Source: Plantactinospora sp040120695 (GTDB lineage: Bacteria; Actinomycetota; Actinomycetes; Mycobacteriales; Micromonosporaceae). From it: a DNA stretch of 64,000 bases. Numbering within the stretch: the stretch's first letter is position 1; each line of letters starts with the position of its first letter. A program made the position numbers and the translations under genes. This document shows, piece by piece, positions 15,767 to 22,746 of the stretch. The stretch is from positions 248,001 through 312,000 of the forward strand of contig NZ_JBEEAC010000004.1 of the NCBI RefSeq assembly GCF_040120695.1, given 5' to 3'. The notes beneath the pieces were generated by a model, which was not told where the DNA came from, did no database searches, and saw only the letters and a program-made list of their open reading frames with translations.

Positions 15767-16759
15767 CTAGCGGACGCGACCATAGCCGTACGGGCTCATC
15801 ATGTCGACGCTGGCCAGCTTGACGGTCTCGCCGACCCGTGGTGCGTGGATCACCTTGCCGCTGCCGACGAAGAGGGCGACGTGGCCGAGTCCACTGTAGA
15901 AGACGAGGTCGCCCGGTTTCAGCTCGCCACGGCTGATCTGTGCCACCTTGTCCCACTGCATCGCCGCGTTGTGCGGCAGTGACTTGCCGGCGGCCCGCCA
16001 GGCGGCCAGGGTCAGTCCGGAACAGTCGTAGCCGTTCGGGCCCTCTGCCGCCCAGACGTACGGTTTGCCGATGGCGTCGTAGGCGTACCGGACAGCCACG
16101 CCGGCCTTGCCGGAGACCGCCGGGACGCGCCCGGTGTACCTGCTGCCGGACGACGTCGCCGATCCGTACGCCTCGCGGCGCATCTCGTAGAGCTTGGCCA
16201 GCTCTCCCTCGATCCGCTTCTTGCCGGCGGCCAGTTGCTTCGCCTGCGCGGTCTGCCGGGCCAGCGTGGCGTCGAGCCGGGCCTTCTCCTCGATGTACTG
16301 GCGCTGTGTCGCGTCGAACCCGGCGATCTGCCGCTCCCGCTCCCGGGCCAACTGCTCCAGTGCACCGAGCCGGCTCACCAGGCTGCTGCCGTCGCCCCGG
16401 TTCAGCAGGGCGCTCGCCGTGCTCAAGCCACCGAGCTTGTACGCCCGGTTGGCGAGCTCGGCCACCTCGGCCCGGCTCTGGTCCGCCTGCTGCCGCAGCG
16501 GTTCGATCCGGGCGCTCAGCGTGGCCGCGGCGGCCTTGCTCTCCTTGATCTCCTCGTTGAGCTTGTTGTACGACTCGACGACCTTCTCCAGTTCGGCGGA
16601 GGCCTTGTTGATCCGCTGCGTGAGCTCGCTGACCGACGGTTCGGCCCGGGCCACCGACATCGGGGCGAGTAGCGCCGCCGACAGTCCGGCCACGACGAGG
16701 GTACGCAGCAGGATCCGCACCGAAGACAACGTGTGCAGAACCCTTCCTGGTTGCGCCAC
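15767..16759 (-). CDS. Secreted NlpC/P60 peptidoglycan endopeptidase
   Basis: Up to 330 residues. A signal peptide (LLRTLVVAGLSAALLAPMSVARA) precedes a long coiled-coil region (about 42-200) like the N-terminal part of RipA-type hydrolases, then an NlpC/P60 domain with catalytic Cys246 (GYDCSG) and His293 (GLGHVALF). It should cleave stem peptides during division or growth. The frame opens at GTG 16759; GTG 16720, just before the signal-peptide Arg, is the more natural start. The first codons overlap a triple direct repeat (16754-16842). Confidence 0.92.
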   Translation of the reverse strand: MAQPGRVLHTLSSVRILLRTLVVAGLSAALLAPMSVARAEPSVSELTQRINKASAELEKVVESYNKLNEEIKESKAAAATLSARIEPLRQQADQSRAEVAELANRAYKLGGLSTASALLNRGDGSSLVSRLGALEQLARERERQIAGFDATQRQYIEEKARLDATLARQTAQAKQLAAGKKRIEGELAKLYEMRREAYGSATSSGSRYTGRVPAVSGKAGVAVRYAYDAIGKPYVWAAEGPNGYDCSGLTLAAWRAAGKSLPHNAAMQWDKVAQISRGELKPGDLVFYSGLGHVALFVGSGKVIHAPRVGETVKLASVDMMSPYGYGRVR

Positions 16760-16842
16760 CGCGAGCGCTCTGTGTGGCGGCTTTCGCCACCGTGAGCGCC
16801 GTGTGCGGCGGCCTTACGCCACCGCGAGCGCTGTGCGGCGGC
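16754..16842. repeat. Three imperfect 31-32 bp direct repeats at the NlpC/P60 gene start
   Basis: Copies begin at 16754, 16785 and 16817 with the pattern CGCCACCGNGAGCGC..GTGNGGCGG. Each unit has complementary ends (CGCCAC/GTGGCG-like), so each can fold into a small hairpin. They lie over the likely 5' untranslated region and could affect expression by changing copy number. Confidence 0.7.
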
Positions 16843-17456
16843 ACCGGACCCGGCGCCACCCGGAGGATGACTGACGACCGGCCCAGCCGGTTCAACGTAG
16901 CCTGGCTCCGGCATTACCGACAGTGGCCGGGGCACGAGATGCGGCAGTCATGAGCGATAACCCGAATGTCGTGATCACGAACGGTACCGATCCCTGCTCC
17001 AGACGTGATAGCGGCTGGTCGGGAAGGCGTTCTCCGGCCACCCTCGGCTCGTCGCCCGATAGGTCGGTCTTGGCGGATGGCGGCTCGGCCTGAGTAGGGG
17101 CAAATCATCACTCAACCGGGCAGAGGGCTACGGGTAGCTCGGCTGCCGCCTGGAAATCTGCCAGGTGGCTGTCTGCGTACCTTCCACTTGCTGGTGTGCC
17201 CTTCGCACAATGAATACAAGGAGCCGAAGGCTCTCCGGGGTCCGGCACGGCAGGTACCCGGCGGGTCTGACACAGAGCAGGTACTCGGCGTAGTCGCCAA
17301 CAGGGGGCGAGGTCGCGTGCGACGAACCAGCCGTAGGTCCGGACCGTCACGCGCGCCGCAGATCGCCCGCAGGACGATCGGCACCCGGCTGCCACCAGAT
17401 GCCGATCTTCAGGAACCTTCCAGGCCAGCCCGCCTCAGGAGCCGTTGGAGGCAAGA
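16843..17456. other. Intergenic region without a supported gene
   Basis: About 610 bp between divergent genes. GC is lower than average around 16.93-17.25 kb. Open frames here are short and lack ribosome sites or family features. I looked for a c-di-AMP riboswitch, often found before wall-hydrolase genes, but the expected conserved blocks are not convincing. Promoters for both neighbours must lie here. Confidence 0.4.
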
Positions 17457-17996
17457 ATGGAGCCTACTCGCCCTCCCGTCCCCCTGCCAGACGCGTCATT
17501 TGAGGTATCTGGACTCTCCCGTCACCGCCCCGTCGACCTCTACCGGCAACCCGGCGTACGGATCACCAGCGAGGTGTTCATCGTCGCCGGTCGCAGGTTC
17601 TCGATCTCCGAACTCACCCACCTACAGACCGCTCGGGGGCCGCACGACCGGCTGACGCTGCGCGCGGTGATGGTCACCGCCGCGGTGCTGGTCGGCATCG
17701 GAGTCGCACTGGGCTACACCGGTGACCTCTACCGGCTCCCCGCCGCCACGTACGCCGGGCTCGGGCTCGCCGCCTTCGTGCCGGTCGGACTCGCCCTGGT
17801 GGGCCACCGGTGGCGGCCACCGGCGTACGAGCTGTGGGGGCGGTACCGGGGGGAGACGGTGCTGCTGTTCAGCTCCGACCACGAGCGGCAGTTCGGCCAG
17901 GTGACCCGGGCGCTGATCCGGGCCCGGGAGGCCGCCCGGCTGGGTGGGTTGGCGTTCCCGCCGGCCTCGGACACCCCGTACGAGCCGATGTCCTAG
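17457..17996 (+). CDS. Membrane protein, DUF6232-like
   Basis: 179 residues from ATG 17457 with GGAGG 6 nt upstream. The pattern VDLYRQPGVRITSEVFIVAGRRFSISELTHLQTARGPHD followed by two hydrophobic helices (VMVTAAVLVGIGVALGYTG, AGLGLAAFVPVGLALVG) and a cytoplasmic tail (ETVLLFSSDHERQFGQVTRALIRARE) matches an actinobacterial family I recall as DUF6232. The small beta-rich N-terminal part resembles pleckstrin-like folds. Function unknown. It converges on the DUF5753 gene at 18161. Confidence 0.8.
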   Translation: MEPTRPPVPLPDASFEVSGLSRHRPVDLYRQPGVRITSEVFIVAGRRFSISELTHLQTARGPHDRLTLRAVMVTAAVLVGIGVALGYTGDLYRLPAATYAGLGLAAFVPVGLALVGHRWRPPAYELWGRYRGETVLLFSSDHERQFGQVTRALIRAREAARLGGLAFPPASDTPYEPMS

Positions 17997-18100
17997 ACGA
18001 GTGGGCCCACGGCGTGGTCCCGCCGGACCCTCGACCGGTCCGGCGGTGCCACCCGGGCGCCGGCCACCCGTCCGGCCCCGCTCAGAGGGCCGGCACGGGA

Positions 18101-18180
18101 GTGGTCAGCCGGCCAGGCCGGTACTTGGGTGGTCAGCCGGCCAGGCCGGCACCTGGGTGGTCAGCCGGCCAGGCCGGCGA
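18101..18180. repeat. Three tandem 28-bp units containing a palindrome
   Basis: Units begin at 18101, 18129 and 18157 (GTGGTCAGCCGGCCAGGCCG and a short tail; the third lacks the tail). Each carries the near-perfect palindrome GCCGGCCAGGCCGGC. The third unit is the last codons and stop of the DUF5753 gene, so the gene's 3' end has been copied twice downstream. The position between convergent genes suggests a bidirectional terminator. Confidence 0.8.
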
Positions 18181-19024
18181 CGATCTCCGAGATCCGGCGC
18201 AGCGAGTCGGCAGGGGTCAGGGCCGCCTCGCGGAGCCCCATGAAGGTCCGCAGGTGCGCGGTCACCGCCTCGGGCTCGTCGAGTACGTCCTCGAGGCCGG
18301 TGCTCTCCAGATAGACGACGTCGGCGTCCTCCCCGGCGAAGCGCAGGATCACGAACTGCCCGAGCGGGGTGTAGACGGTGGAGGTGAACGGCAGCACCTG
18401 GACGGTGATCCGGCCCGAGTCGGCGAGGTCGACCAGATGCAGGAGCTGTTCGCGGATGACCGCCGGACCGCCGGTCTGCCGGTGCAGCGCAGCCTCGTCG
18501 AATACCACGACAATGTTCGGCGGCTCGGCGCGGGCGAGCATTTCCTGCTGGCGGCGCAACCGTAACGCGACCGAGGCCCGCGCCTCCTCGGGATCGTCCA
18601 GTTTGGGAATTGCCGTCCGGAGGACCGCCTGCGCGTACGCCTCTGTCTGGAGCAGTCCCGGCATGCCGACGGACTGGTAGAAATAGAGTTCCGAGGACTC
18701 CGCCTCCAGCCCGATATACGAGTAATAAGCGGGTGGCAGTGCGTCACGATATTGTGACCACCAGGTGCGCTGCCGGGACACCCGGGCCAGTTGCACCAGT
18801 TCGGCGACCTGTTCCGGATCGCGCACCTGATAGTAATTGAGCAACGCCTTGACGTCGTTGGTGGAAATCGAGACGTATCCGGCCTCTATGCGGATCAGCT
18901 TGGACAGCGACCAGTCCATCGCGGCGGCCACCTGCTCCTGGGTGAACCCGGCGGCTTCCCGGGCCCGCCGGATCGCCGAGCGGAGCTTGCGGCGACCCAC
19001 GGTCGGGCCGTACGCCGTAGTCAT
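18161..19024 (-). CDS. XRE-family HTH regulator with DUF5753 domain (pair 2)
   Basis: 287 residues from ATG 19024 with GGGAG upstream. The HTH is LRSAIRRAREAAGFTQEQVAAAMDWSLSKLIRIEAG; the DUF5753 part contains YSYIGLEAESSELYFYQSVGMPGLLQTEAYA and ITVQVLPFTS. The partner DUF397 gene is divergent, 275 bp away, unlike pairs 1 and 3 where both genes are co-directional. The stop codon lies in the third unit of a 28-bp repeat. Confidence 0.92.
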   Translation of the reverse strand: MTTAYGPTVGRRKLRSAIRRAREAAGFTQEQVAAAMDWSLSKLIRIEAGYVSISTNDVKALLNYYQVRDPEQVAELVQLARVSRQRTWWSQYRDALPPAYYSYIGLEAESSELYFYQSVGMPGLLQTEAYAQAVLRTAIPKLDDPEEARASVALRLRRQQEMLARAEPPNIVVVFDEAALHRQTGGPAVIREQLLHLVDLADSGRITVQVLPFTSTVYTPLGQFVILRFAGEDADVVYLESTGLEDVLDEPEAVTAHLRTFMGLREAALTPADSLRRISEIVAGLAG

Positions 19025-19299
19025 CGGGAACGCTCCCTTCAAACGGCTCCCCGGCGGCCGAGCGAGGGGTTCGATGCCAGACTGAGGGGTCGGTGCCAGA
19101 CTTTTGTGCAGGCTACACGGGAGCGCTGTCTTCCACCAGCGTCCCTGCTTGCCGCGACGACACCATCACGGATGGTGTCCATTGTCGACGCCGACATCAT
19201 AATCGCGATATTCCGGAGTGTGCGGAATGCGGAGGCTACGGGTAGCCTCTGTCCGTTGTCGCGGTATCTGCCGCAACAGTATTAGTGCCGGGAGGGCGC

Positions 19300-19485
19300 A
19301 TGTCACAGACTGGTTCCGCCGAGCGCGTGTGGCGGAAGAGCACTCGATGCGAATCGCAGCATTGTGTCGAGGTGGCTCAGGTCGGAGGCGGTGCCGCCGT
19401 CCGCGACTCGGTCGATCCGGGGCAGTCGCTGGTGTTCGGCGCGGGTGCCTGGCGGGCATTCCTGGACGGGCTCCGCAACGCCTGA
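19300..19485 (+). CDS. DUF397 protein (pair 2)
   Basis: 61 residues from ATG 19300 with GGGAGGG upstream: VWRKSTRCESQHCVEVAQVGGGAAVRDSVDP, then GAWRAFLDGL, the DUF397 signature. It is shorter than the pair 1 member, with CESQHCVEV in place of the usual Gly-rich turn, giving two close Cys. It is divergent from its probable DUF5753 partner; the shared intergenic region has lower GC. Confidence 0.88.
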   Translation: MSQTGSAERVWRKSTRCESQHCVEVAQVGGGAAVRDSVDPGQSLVFGAGAWRAFLDGLRNA

Positions 19486-19609
19486 AAGCTGACCCGGGGA
19501 CGTGATTCATTCACGTTCCGGCCCGTCGGCGCCGCTGGAGCATGGTGCATGACCTCGCGTACGGCGAGACATAGAGATGAACGAACCACCAATGATCGAA
19601 TAGGGGGGT

Positions 19610-19628
19610 GGCTCGCGAACGGCGAGCC
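19610..19628. terminator. Short hairpin between DUF397 and DUF3817 genes
   Basis: GGCTCGC/GCGAGCC arms around a 5-nt loop, located between the end of the DUF397 gene (+) and the end of the DUF3817 gene (-). Probably a bidirectional terminator. Confidence 0.55.
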
Positions 19629-19645
19629 GCCCCGGGCGCAGCCGC

Positions 19646-19957
19646 TCAGCCGGCCACCGGCTCCGGCTGGCTCAACTGCCGGGTGACGGCCCGCTCGGCG
19701 AAGAACGAGACGAACGGGATCGTCCCGGCGAGCATGACCAGCACCATCCGGCCCAGCGGCCAGCGCGCCCGGCGACCCAGGTCGAAGGTGACCAGCAGGT
19801 ACACCATGTAGAGGAAGCCGTGCGCCGGGCCGATCGTCTCGACGACCACCGGGTCCTGCCAGAGGTACTTGAGCGGCATGCCCACCACGACGAGCGCGAT
19901 CAACACGACGCCGACGACGTAAGCGACCACACGGTAGCGGGTCAGGGCTGCGCCCAC
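19646..19957 (-). CDS. DUF3817 membrane protein
   Basis: 103 residues from GTG 19957 behind GGAAGG. Three hydrophobic helices, with the DUF3817 pattern IGPAHGFLYMVYLLVTFDL between the first and third. Function unknown; the family is common in actinobacteria. It begins 3 nt after the stop of the next gene upstream, also a membrane protein, so the two are co-transcribed and may work together. Confidence 0.88.
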   Translation of the reverse strand: MGAALTRYRVVAYVVGVVLIALVVVGMPLKYLWQDPVVVETIGPAHGFLYMVYLLVTFDLGRRARWPLGRMVLVMLAGTIPFVSFFAERAVTRQLSQPEPVAG

Positions 19958-19960
19958 GGT

Positions 19961-20386
19961 TCATCCTTCCTGCTGCCGGCCGAGGCCGGGATAGTCGGCG
20001 GGCCGGGCGCCCGGATTGGCGTTCAGCCACGCGAGGTAGTGGTTGTACTCGGTCAGCTCCGGGTCCTCCGGGCCGTCGGCGGCCAGCCGGGGCCGGGTGC
20101 TGGTGCGCACCGGTCGGCGTACCCCCGGGGTCGCCGGCCGGGCCGGCGGATCGGCCGGCTCGGCGGCGGCCGGCCGGCCACCGCGCAGCGTGTGGCGCGC
20201 CTCCCGCACCCACAGGAAGACGACGAAGCCGGCGAAGATCGGCCACTCGAAGGCGTACGCCCAGCTCAGGGTGTTGCCGGCCAGGGCCCGGCTGATCTGC
20301 CACCAGCCGAGGGCGAGGAAGCCGACGACCACCGCGACGGTGAGCACGTGGCGCACGATCCACGCCGGTGTGCACAGCCGCCTCAT
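19961..20386 (-). CDS. Two-helix membrane protein, partner of DUF3817 gene
   Basis: 141 residues from ATG 20386. Two N-terminal helices (VRHVLTVAVVVGFLALGWWQI and AFEWPIFAGFVVFLWV) separated by SRALAGNTLSWAY, then a long Pro/Ala/Arg-rich cytoplasmic tail ending in a conserved-looking block (DPELTEYNHYLAWLNANPGARPADY). The WxxSRxxxGNxxSWxYxxEWP pattern occurs in many actinobacterial membrane proteins of unknown role. It overlaps no neighbour and is 3 nt from the DUF3817 gene. Confidence 0.8.
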   Translation of the reverse strand: MRRLCTPAWIVRHVLTVAVVVGFLALGWWQISRALAGNTLSWAYAFEWPIFAGFVVFLWVREARHTLRGGRPAAAEPADPPARPATPGVRRPVRTSTRPRLAADGPEDPELTEYNHYLAWLNANPGARPADYPGLGRQQEG

Positions 20387-20529
20387 GCCCCCGAGCGTAC
20401 CGGGCGGGTCGGTCCCGTCTCCGACGCGGCGTCGTAGTGTCGCCCGGGCGGTGGGGCGGTCGGGGTTTGGCGGTACCCGGTTTGGGCAACCGTCTAGTCG
20501 TCCACCCAAACGAGCTATCGGGGGCGACG

Positions 20530-20886
20530 ATGTCCGAATCAGTACGGCACGACGAGTTCTCCCCGGCCGGGTCGCCGATCGACGCCAGCCCAGAACAGCG
20601 GATCGGCCAGTGGGACGGTGACCCGGTCCAGCGTGGCGGCACGGCAAGCGACTTCGTGGCCGCCGAGGAGGAGAACCTCGGCATCGACCCGGTCGAGCTG
20701 AGCGACGAGGACCTGTTCCGGGAGATGCACAGCCTGCACCGGACCAGGCTGGACACGCTGCGGCACGCCGCCGACACCGCGCTCGGCCACCACCTGCGGC
20801 GGACCGCCGAACTGGAGACCGAGTACCTGACCCGGCACCCGGGCCGGGAGGTCGACCCGAGCCGTCTACGGGACGGCGCGTGGTGA
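20530..20886 (+). CDS. DUF6158-like small acidic protein
   Basis: 118 residues from ATG 20530. The first half is disordered and acidic; the second half is helical: GIDPVELSDEDLFREMHSLHRTRLDTLRHAADTALGHHLRRTAELETEYLTRHPGREVDP. I recall this block as DUF6158, of unknown function. Its stop overlaps the start of the next gene (GTGA), so the two are coupled. Confidence 0.8.
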   Translation: MSESVRHDEFSPAGSPIDASPEQRIGQWDGDPVQRGGTASDFVAAEEENLGIDPVELSDEDLFREMHSLHRTRLDTLRHAADTALGHHLRRTAELETEYLTRHPGREVDPSRLRDGAW

Positions 20887-21221
20887 CGGCCCGCGCCGAG
20901 CGGGGCATCTCGGCCCCACCGGAGGTGGTCTTCAACACCGCCACGGATCCGGACCGGGTCGCGGCCTGGCTTCCCGCCCCACTGCGCGAGAACGGCGCGC
21001 CGGACCCGGAACTCTCCGTCGCCGGCCTGTGGGCCCGCTGGCACAGCGCCGACCCCCCGGACTGGTCGGTCCGGTTGCGGGTGTCGCCGGTCGCCGCCGG
21101 GGGTGCCACCGTACAGCTCGAACTGGAGGCCGACCCGTCGCAGCGGCGGCTGGCGGAGCTGGCCGACGAGATGCTGGTCAGCCTCGCCCGGGAGGTCGAC
21201 GACAACCTCACCCCGGGATGA
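20880..21221 (+). CDS. SRPBCC (START/Bet v1-like) family protein
   Basis: About 113 residues starting at one of two adjacent GTG codons (20880 or 20883; the second overlaps the upstream stop as GTGA). The opening, ARAERGISAPPEVVFNTATDPDRVAAWLPAPL, is typical of polyketide-cyclase/SRPBCC lipid-binding folds, and the C-terminal helix (RRLAELADEMLVSLAREVDDNL) completes the fold. At 113 residues it is shorter than the usual 140-150, so part of the sheet may be missing. Ligand unknown. Confidence 0.75.
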   Translation: MVTARAERGISAPPEVVFNTATDPDRVAAWLPAPLRENGAPDPELSVAGLWARWHSADPPDWSVRLRVSPVAAGGATVQLELEADPSQRRLAELADEMLVSLAREVDDNLTPG

Positions 21222-21337
21222 GCGCAACGGCGCCCGGGGACGGACGACAGACGGCAGCGGCGGACGGCGGAATCGGCACTGGCGAACGGCGGAACCGGCA
21301 GCAGCGAACGGCGGACGGAAACGCGGAACGAGGCGGG

Positions 21338-21856
21338 ATGAACGTGCGGGACAGGGTGGCGCGACTTCGGCAGGCGTACGCTCCCGACGAGCACCGGCCG
21401 CTCGGCGGCTATCTGGCGGCGATGGGCACCTACGCCGGGGTGGCGCTGGCGCTGGCCGCCGCGGCGAAGACGACGGGGCGGCGGGTGCCGGACCGGCCGA
21501 GCGCCTCCGACGTCGTACTGCTGTCGGTGGCAACGCACAAGCTCAGCCGGCTGCTCTCCAAGGACGCCATAACGAGTCCGCTGCGCGCGCCGTTCACCCG
21601 CTACGACCGGCCGATCGGCAGCGGCGAGGTGATGGAGCAGGTACGCGACCAGGGCAGCTCGGCCCGGCACGCCGTCGGCGAACTGCTCAGCTGCCCGTTC
21701 TGCCTGGCGGTCTGGGTCGCCACCGGGCTAACCGGCGGCCTGGTGCTCGCCCCCCGGCTGACCCGGCTGGTGGCGACGGCCCTCACCGCCGTGGCCGCCT
21801 CCGACTTCCTCCAGATGGGTTATGCCGTCGCGCAGCGGGCCGCCTCCCGTCCGTAG
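21338..21856 (+). CDS. DUF1360 membrane protein
   Basis: 172 residues from ATG 21338. It shows the DUF1360 pattern: GGYLAAMGTYAGVALALAAAA, SDVVLLSVATHKLSRLLSKDAITSPLRAPFTRY, and the Cys motif LLSCPFCLAVWVA, then a helix (RLVATALTAVAASDFLQM). An ATG at 21218 overlapping the previous stop (ATGA) is in frame, but its 40 extra residues are low-complexity Gly/Arg/Thr, so I prefer the later start. It is the third gene of a run of three on this strand. Function unknown. Confidence 0.83.
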   Translation: MNVRDRVARLRQAYAPDEHRPLGGYLAAMGTYAGVALALAAAAKTTGRRVPDRPSASDVVLLSVATHKLSRLLSKDAITSPLRAPFTRYDRPIGSGEVMEQVRDQGSSARHAVGELLSCPFCLAVWVATGLTGGLVLAPRLTRLVATALTAVAASDFLQMGYAVAQRAASRP

Positions 21857-21964
21857 CGCCGCGACGGTGTCGAGGGGTCCAGGTGGTCACCGCGCCGGAC
21901 CGGGTTGTGCCACCATTTCGGCTGGTCGGGGCGGTGAAGTCAGCCGATGGCGGACCTGGGCGGG

Positions 21965-22159
21965 TCAGCGCTGCATGCCGGACCAGCCGCGAGGGGACTC
22001 CGGCTCCCGCTCGGTGTCCGTACCGGTGATGATGTCCTCGGCCACCGCCGTCTTGTCGTGTTCGTTGCTGAAGTCCGGATCGTCCTGCGGGGTGGTTTCA
22101 CCGGGTGGCTGCCCGAGTGGAGGTAGCGGCTTCCGTCCGGGCCTGTCGTCGTCGGTCAT
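21965..22159 (-). CDS. Small disordered hypothetical protein
   Basis: 64 residues from ATG 22159 with GGAGGG upstream. Pro/Asp/Glu-rich and without hydrophobic segments (GQPPGETTPQDDPDFSNEHDKTAVAEDI). The good ribosome site and the non-random composition favour a real gene. I do not recognise it. Confidence 0.62.
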   Translation of the reverse strand: MTDDDRPGRKPLPPLGQPPGETTPQDDPDFSNEHDKTAVAEDIITGTDTEREPESPRGWSGMQR

Positions 22160-22221
22160 CGATATCCCTCCTCGCCGTCCGGGTCGGTGGCGTGACGGGG
22201 CGGCTCGCCGTACCCGGCGGG

Positions 22222-22443
22222 TCAGCCCGGTGTGCCGCCGAGCAGGTCGGCGACCTCGTCGACCGCGTACTCGCCCTCGGGCAGTGCGTTGATCCTGGTC
22301 AAGAGTTCCGCGGGCACCTCGGCGGCAACCGCCCGGCGCTGGATCTCCGACTGCGTGACCCGCTCCTGGCCCGAATAGAGGTCGTCGAGCAGGGCGTCGA
22401 GTTCCGGCGCGGTCGAGGCGGCGCGGGCGGGCTGGTCGGTCAC
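22222..22443 (-). CDS. Small helical hypothetical protein
   Basis: 73 residues from GTG 22443; a TTG at 22476 would extend it. After a disordered start, two or three helices follow: TAPELDALLDDLYSGQERVTQSEIQRRAVAAEVPAELLTRINALPEGEYAVDEVADLLGG. This resembles a compact helical domain seen in many small actinobacterial proteins of unknown role. It lies 62 bp upstream of the 64-residue gene on the same strand. Confidence 0.62.
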   Translation of the reverse strand: MTDQPARAASTAPELDALLDDLYSGQERVTQSEIQRRAVAAEVPAELLTRINALPEGEYAVDEVADLLGGTPG

Positions 22444-22746
22444 GTCGGATCGGCTACCCCGGTTCGATCCGGCCAAACACCCCGCATCTCCCGCCCGGGC
22501 CGGTGGAGCGGGCGGTGAGGTGCGTCACGGCAGAGGACGGAACACCGGACCCGGAACCGAGGTTGACTATGACTGTCGGTGTGTCCAGTGTCCCCGGGCC
22601 TCACCCTATTGCCCTCGCGGAATACCGTCCGGCTGGAGCCGCGTCGTGCCACTCGCCGAGAGGCGACCTGCACACCGACGCCCGCGCCGCCCATGGCCCC
22701 GCCATGGGCGGCGTACTCATTCTCGGGTCTCCGTCCGGTGGCGGCG
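22444..22746. other. Gap between PBP gene and small genes, with hairpin at 22685-22713
   Basis: No supported gene. An 11-bp perfect inverted repeat (22685-22695 and 22703-22713) follows the end of the penicillin-binding protein gene and probably terminates it. A promoter for the 73-residue gene should lie further left. Confidence 0.5.

Noticed and set aside
16843..17100. c-di-AMP (ydaO-type) riboswitch before the NlpC/P60 gene
   Set aside because: Position would fit, but I could not match the conserved blocks. A covariance-model search (Rfam ydaO-yuaA) would decide.
17108..17395. Cys-rich 95-codon minus-strand frame
   Set aside because: No ribosome site, irregular composition, overlapping the promoter region of the DUF6232-like gene.
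19377..21670. Long minus-strand frames across 19.4-21.7 kb
   Set aside because: They run through several supported genes on both strands; only the last part (19961-20386) has real protein features.
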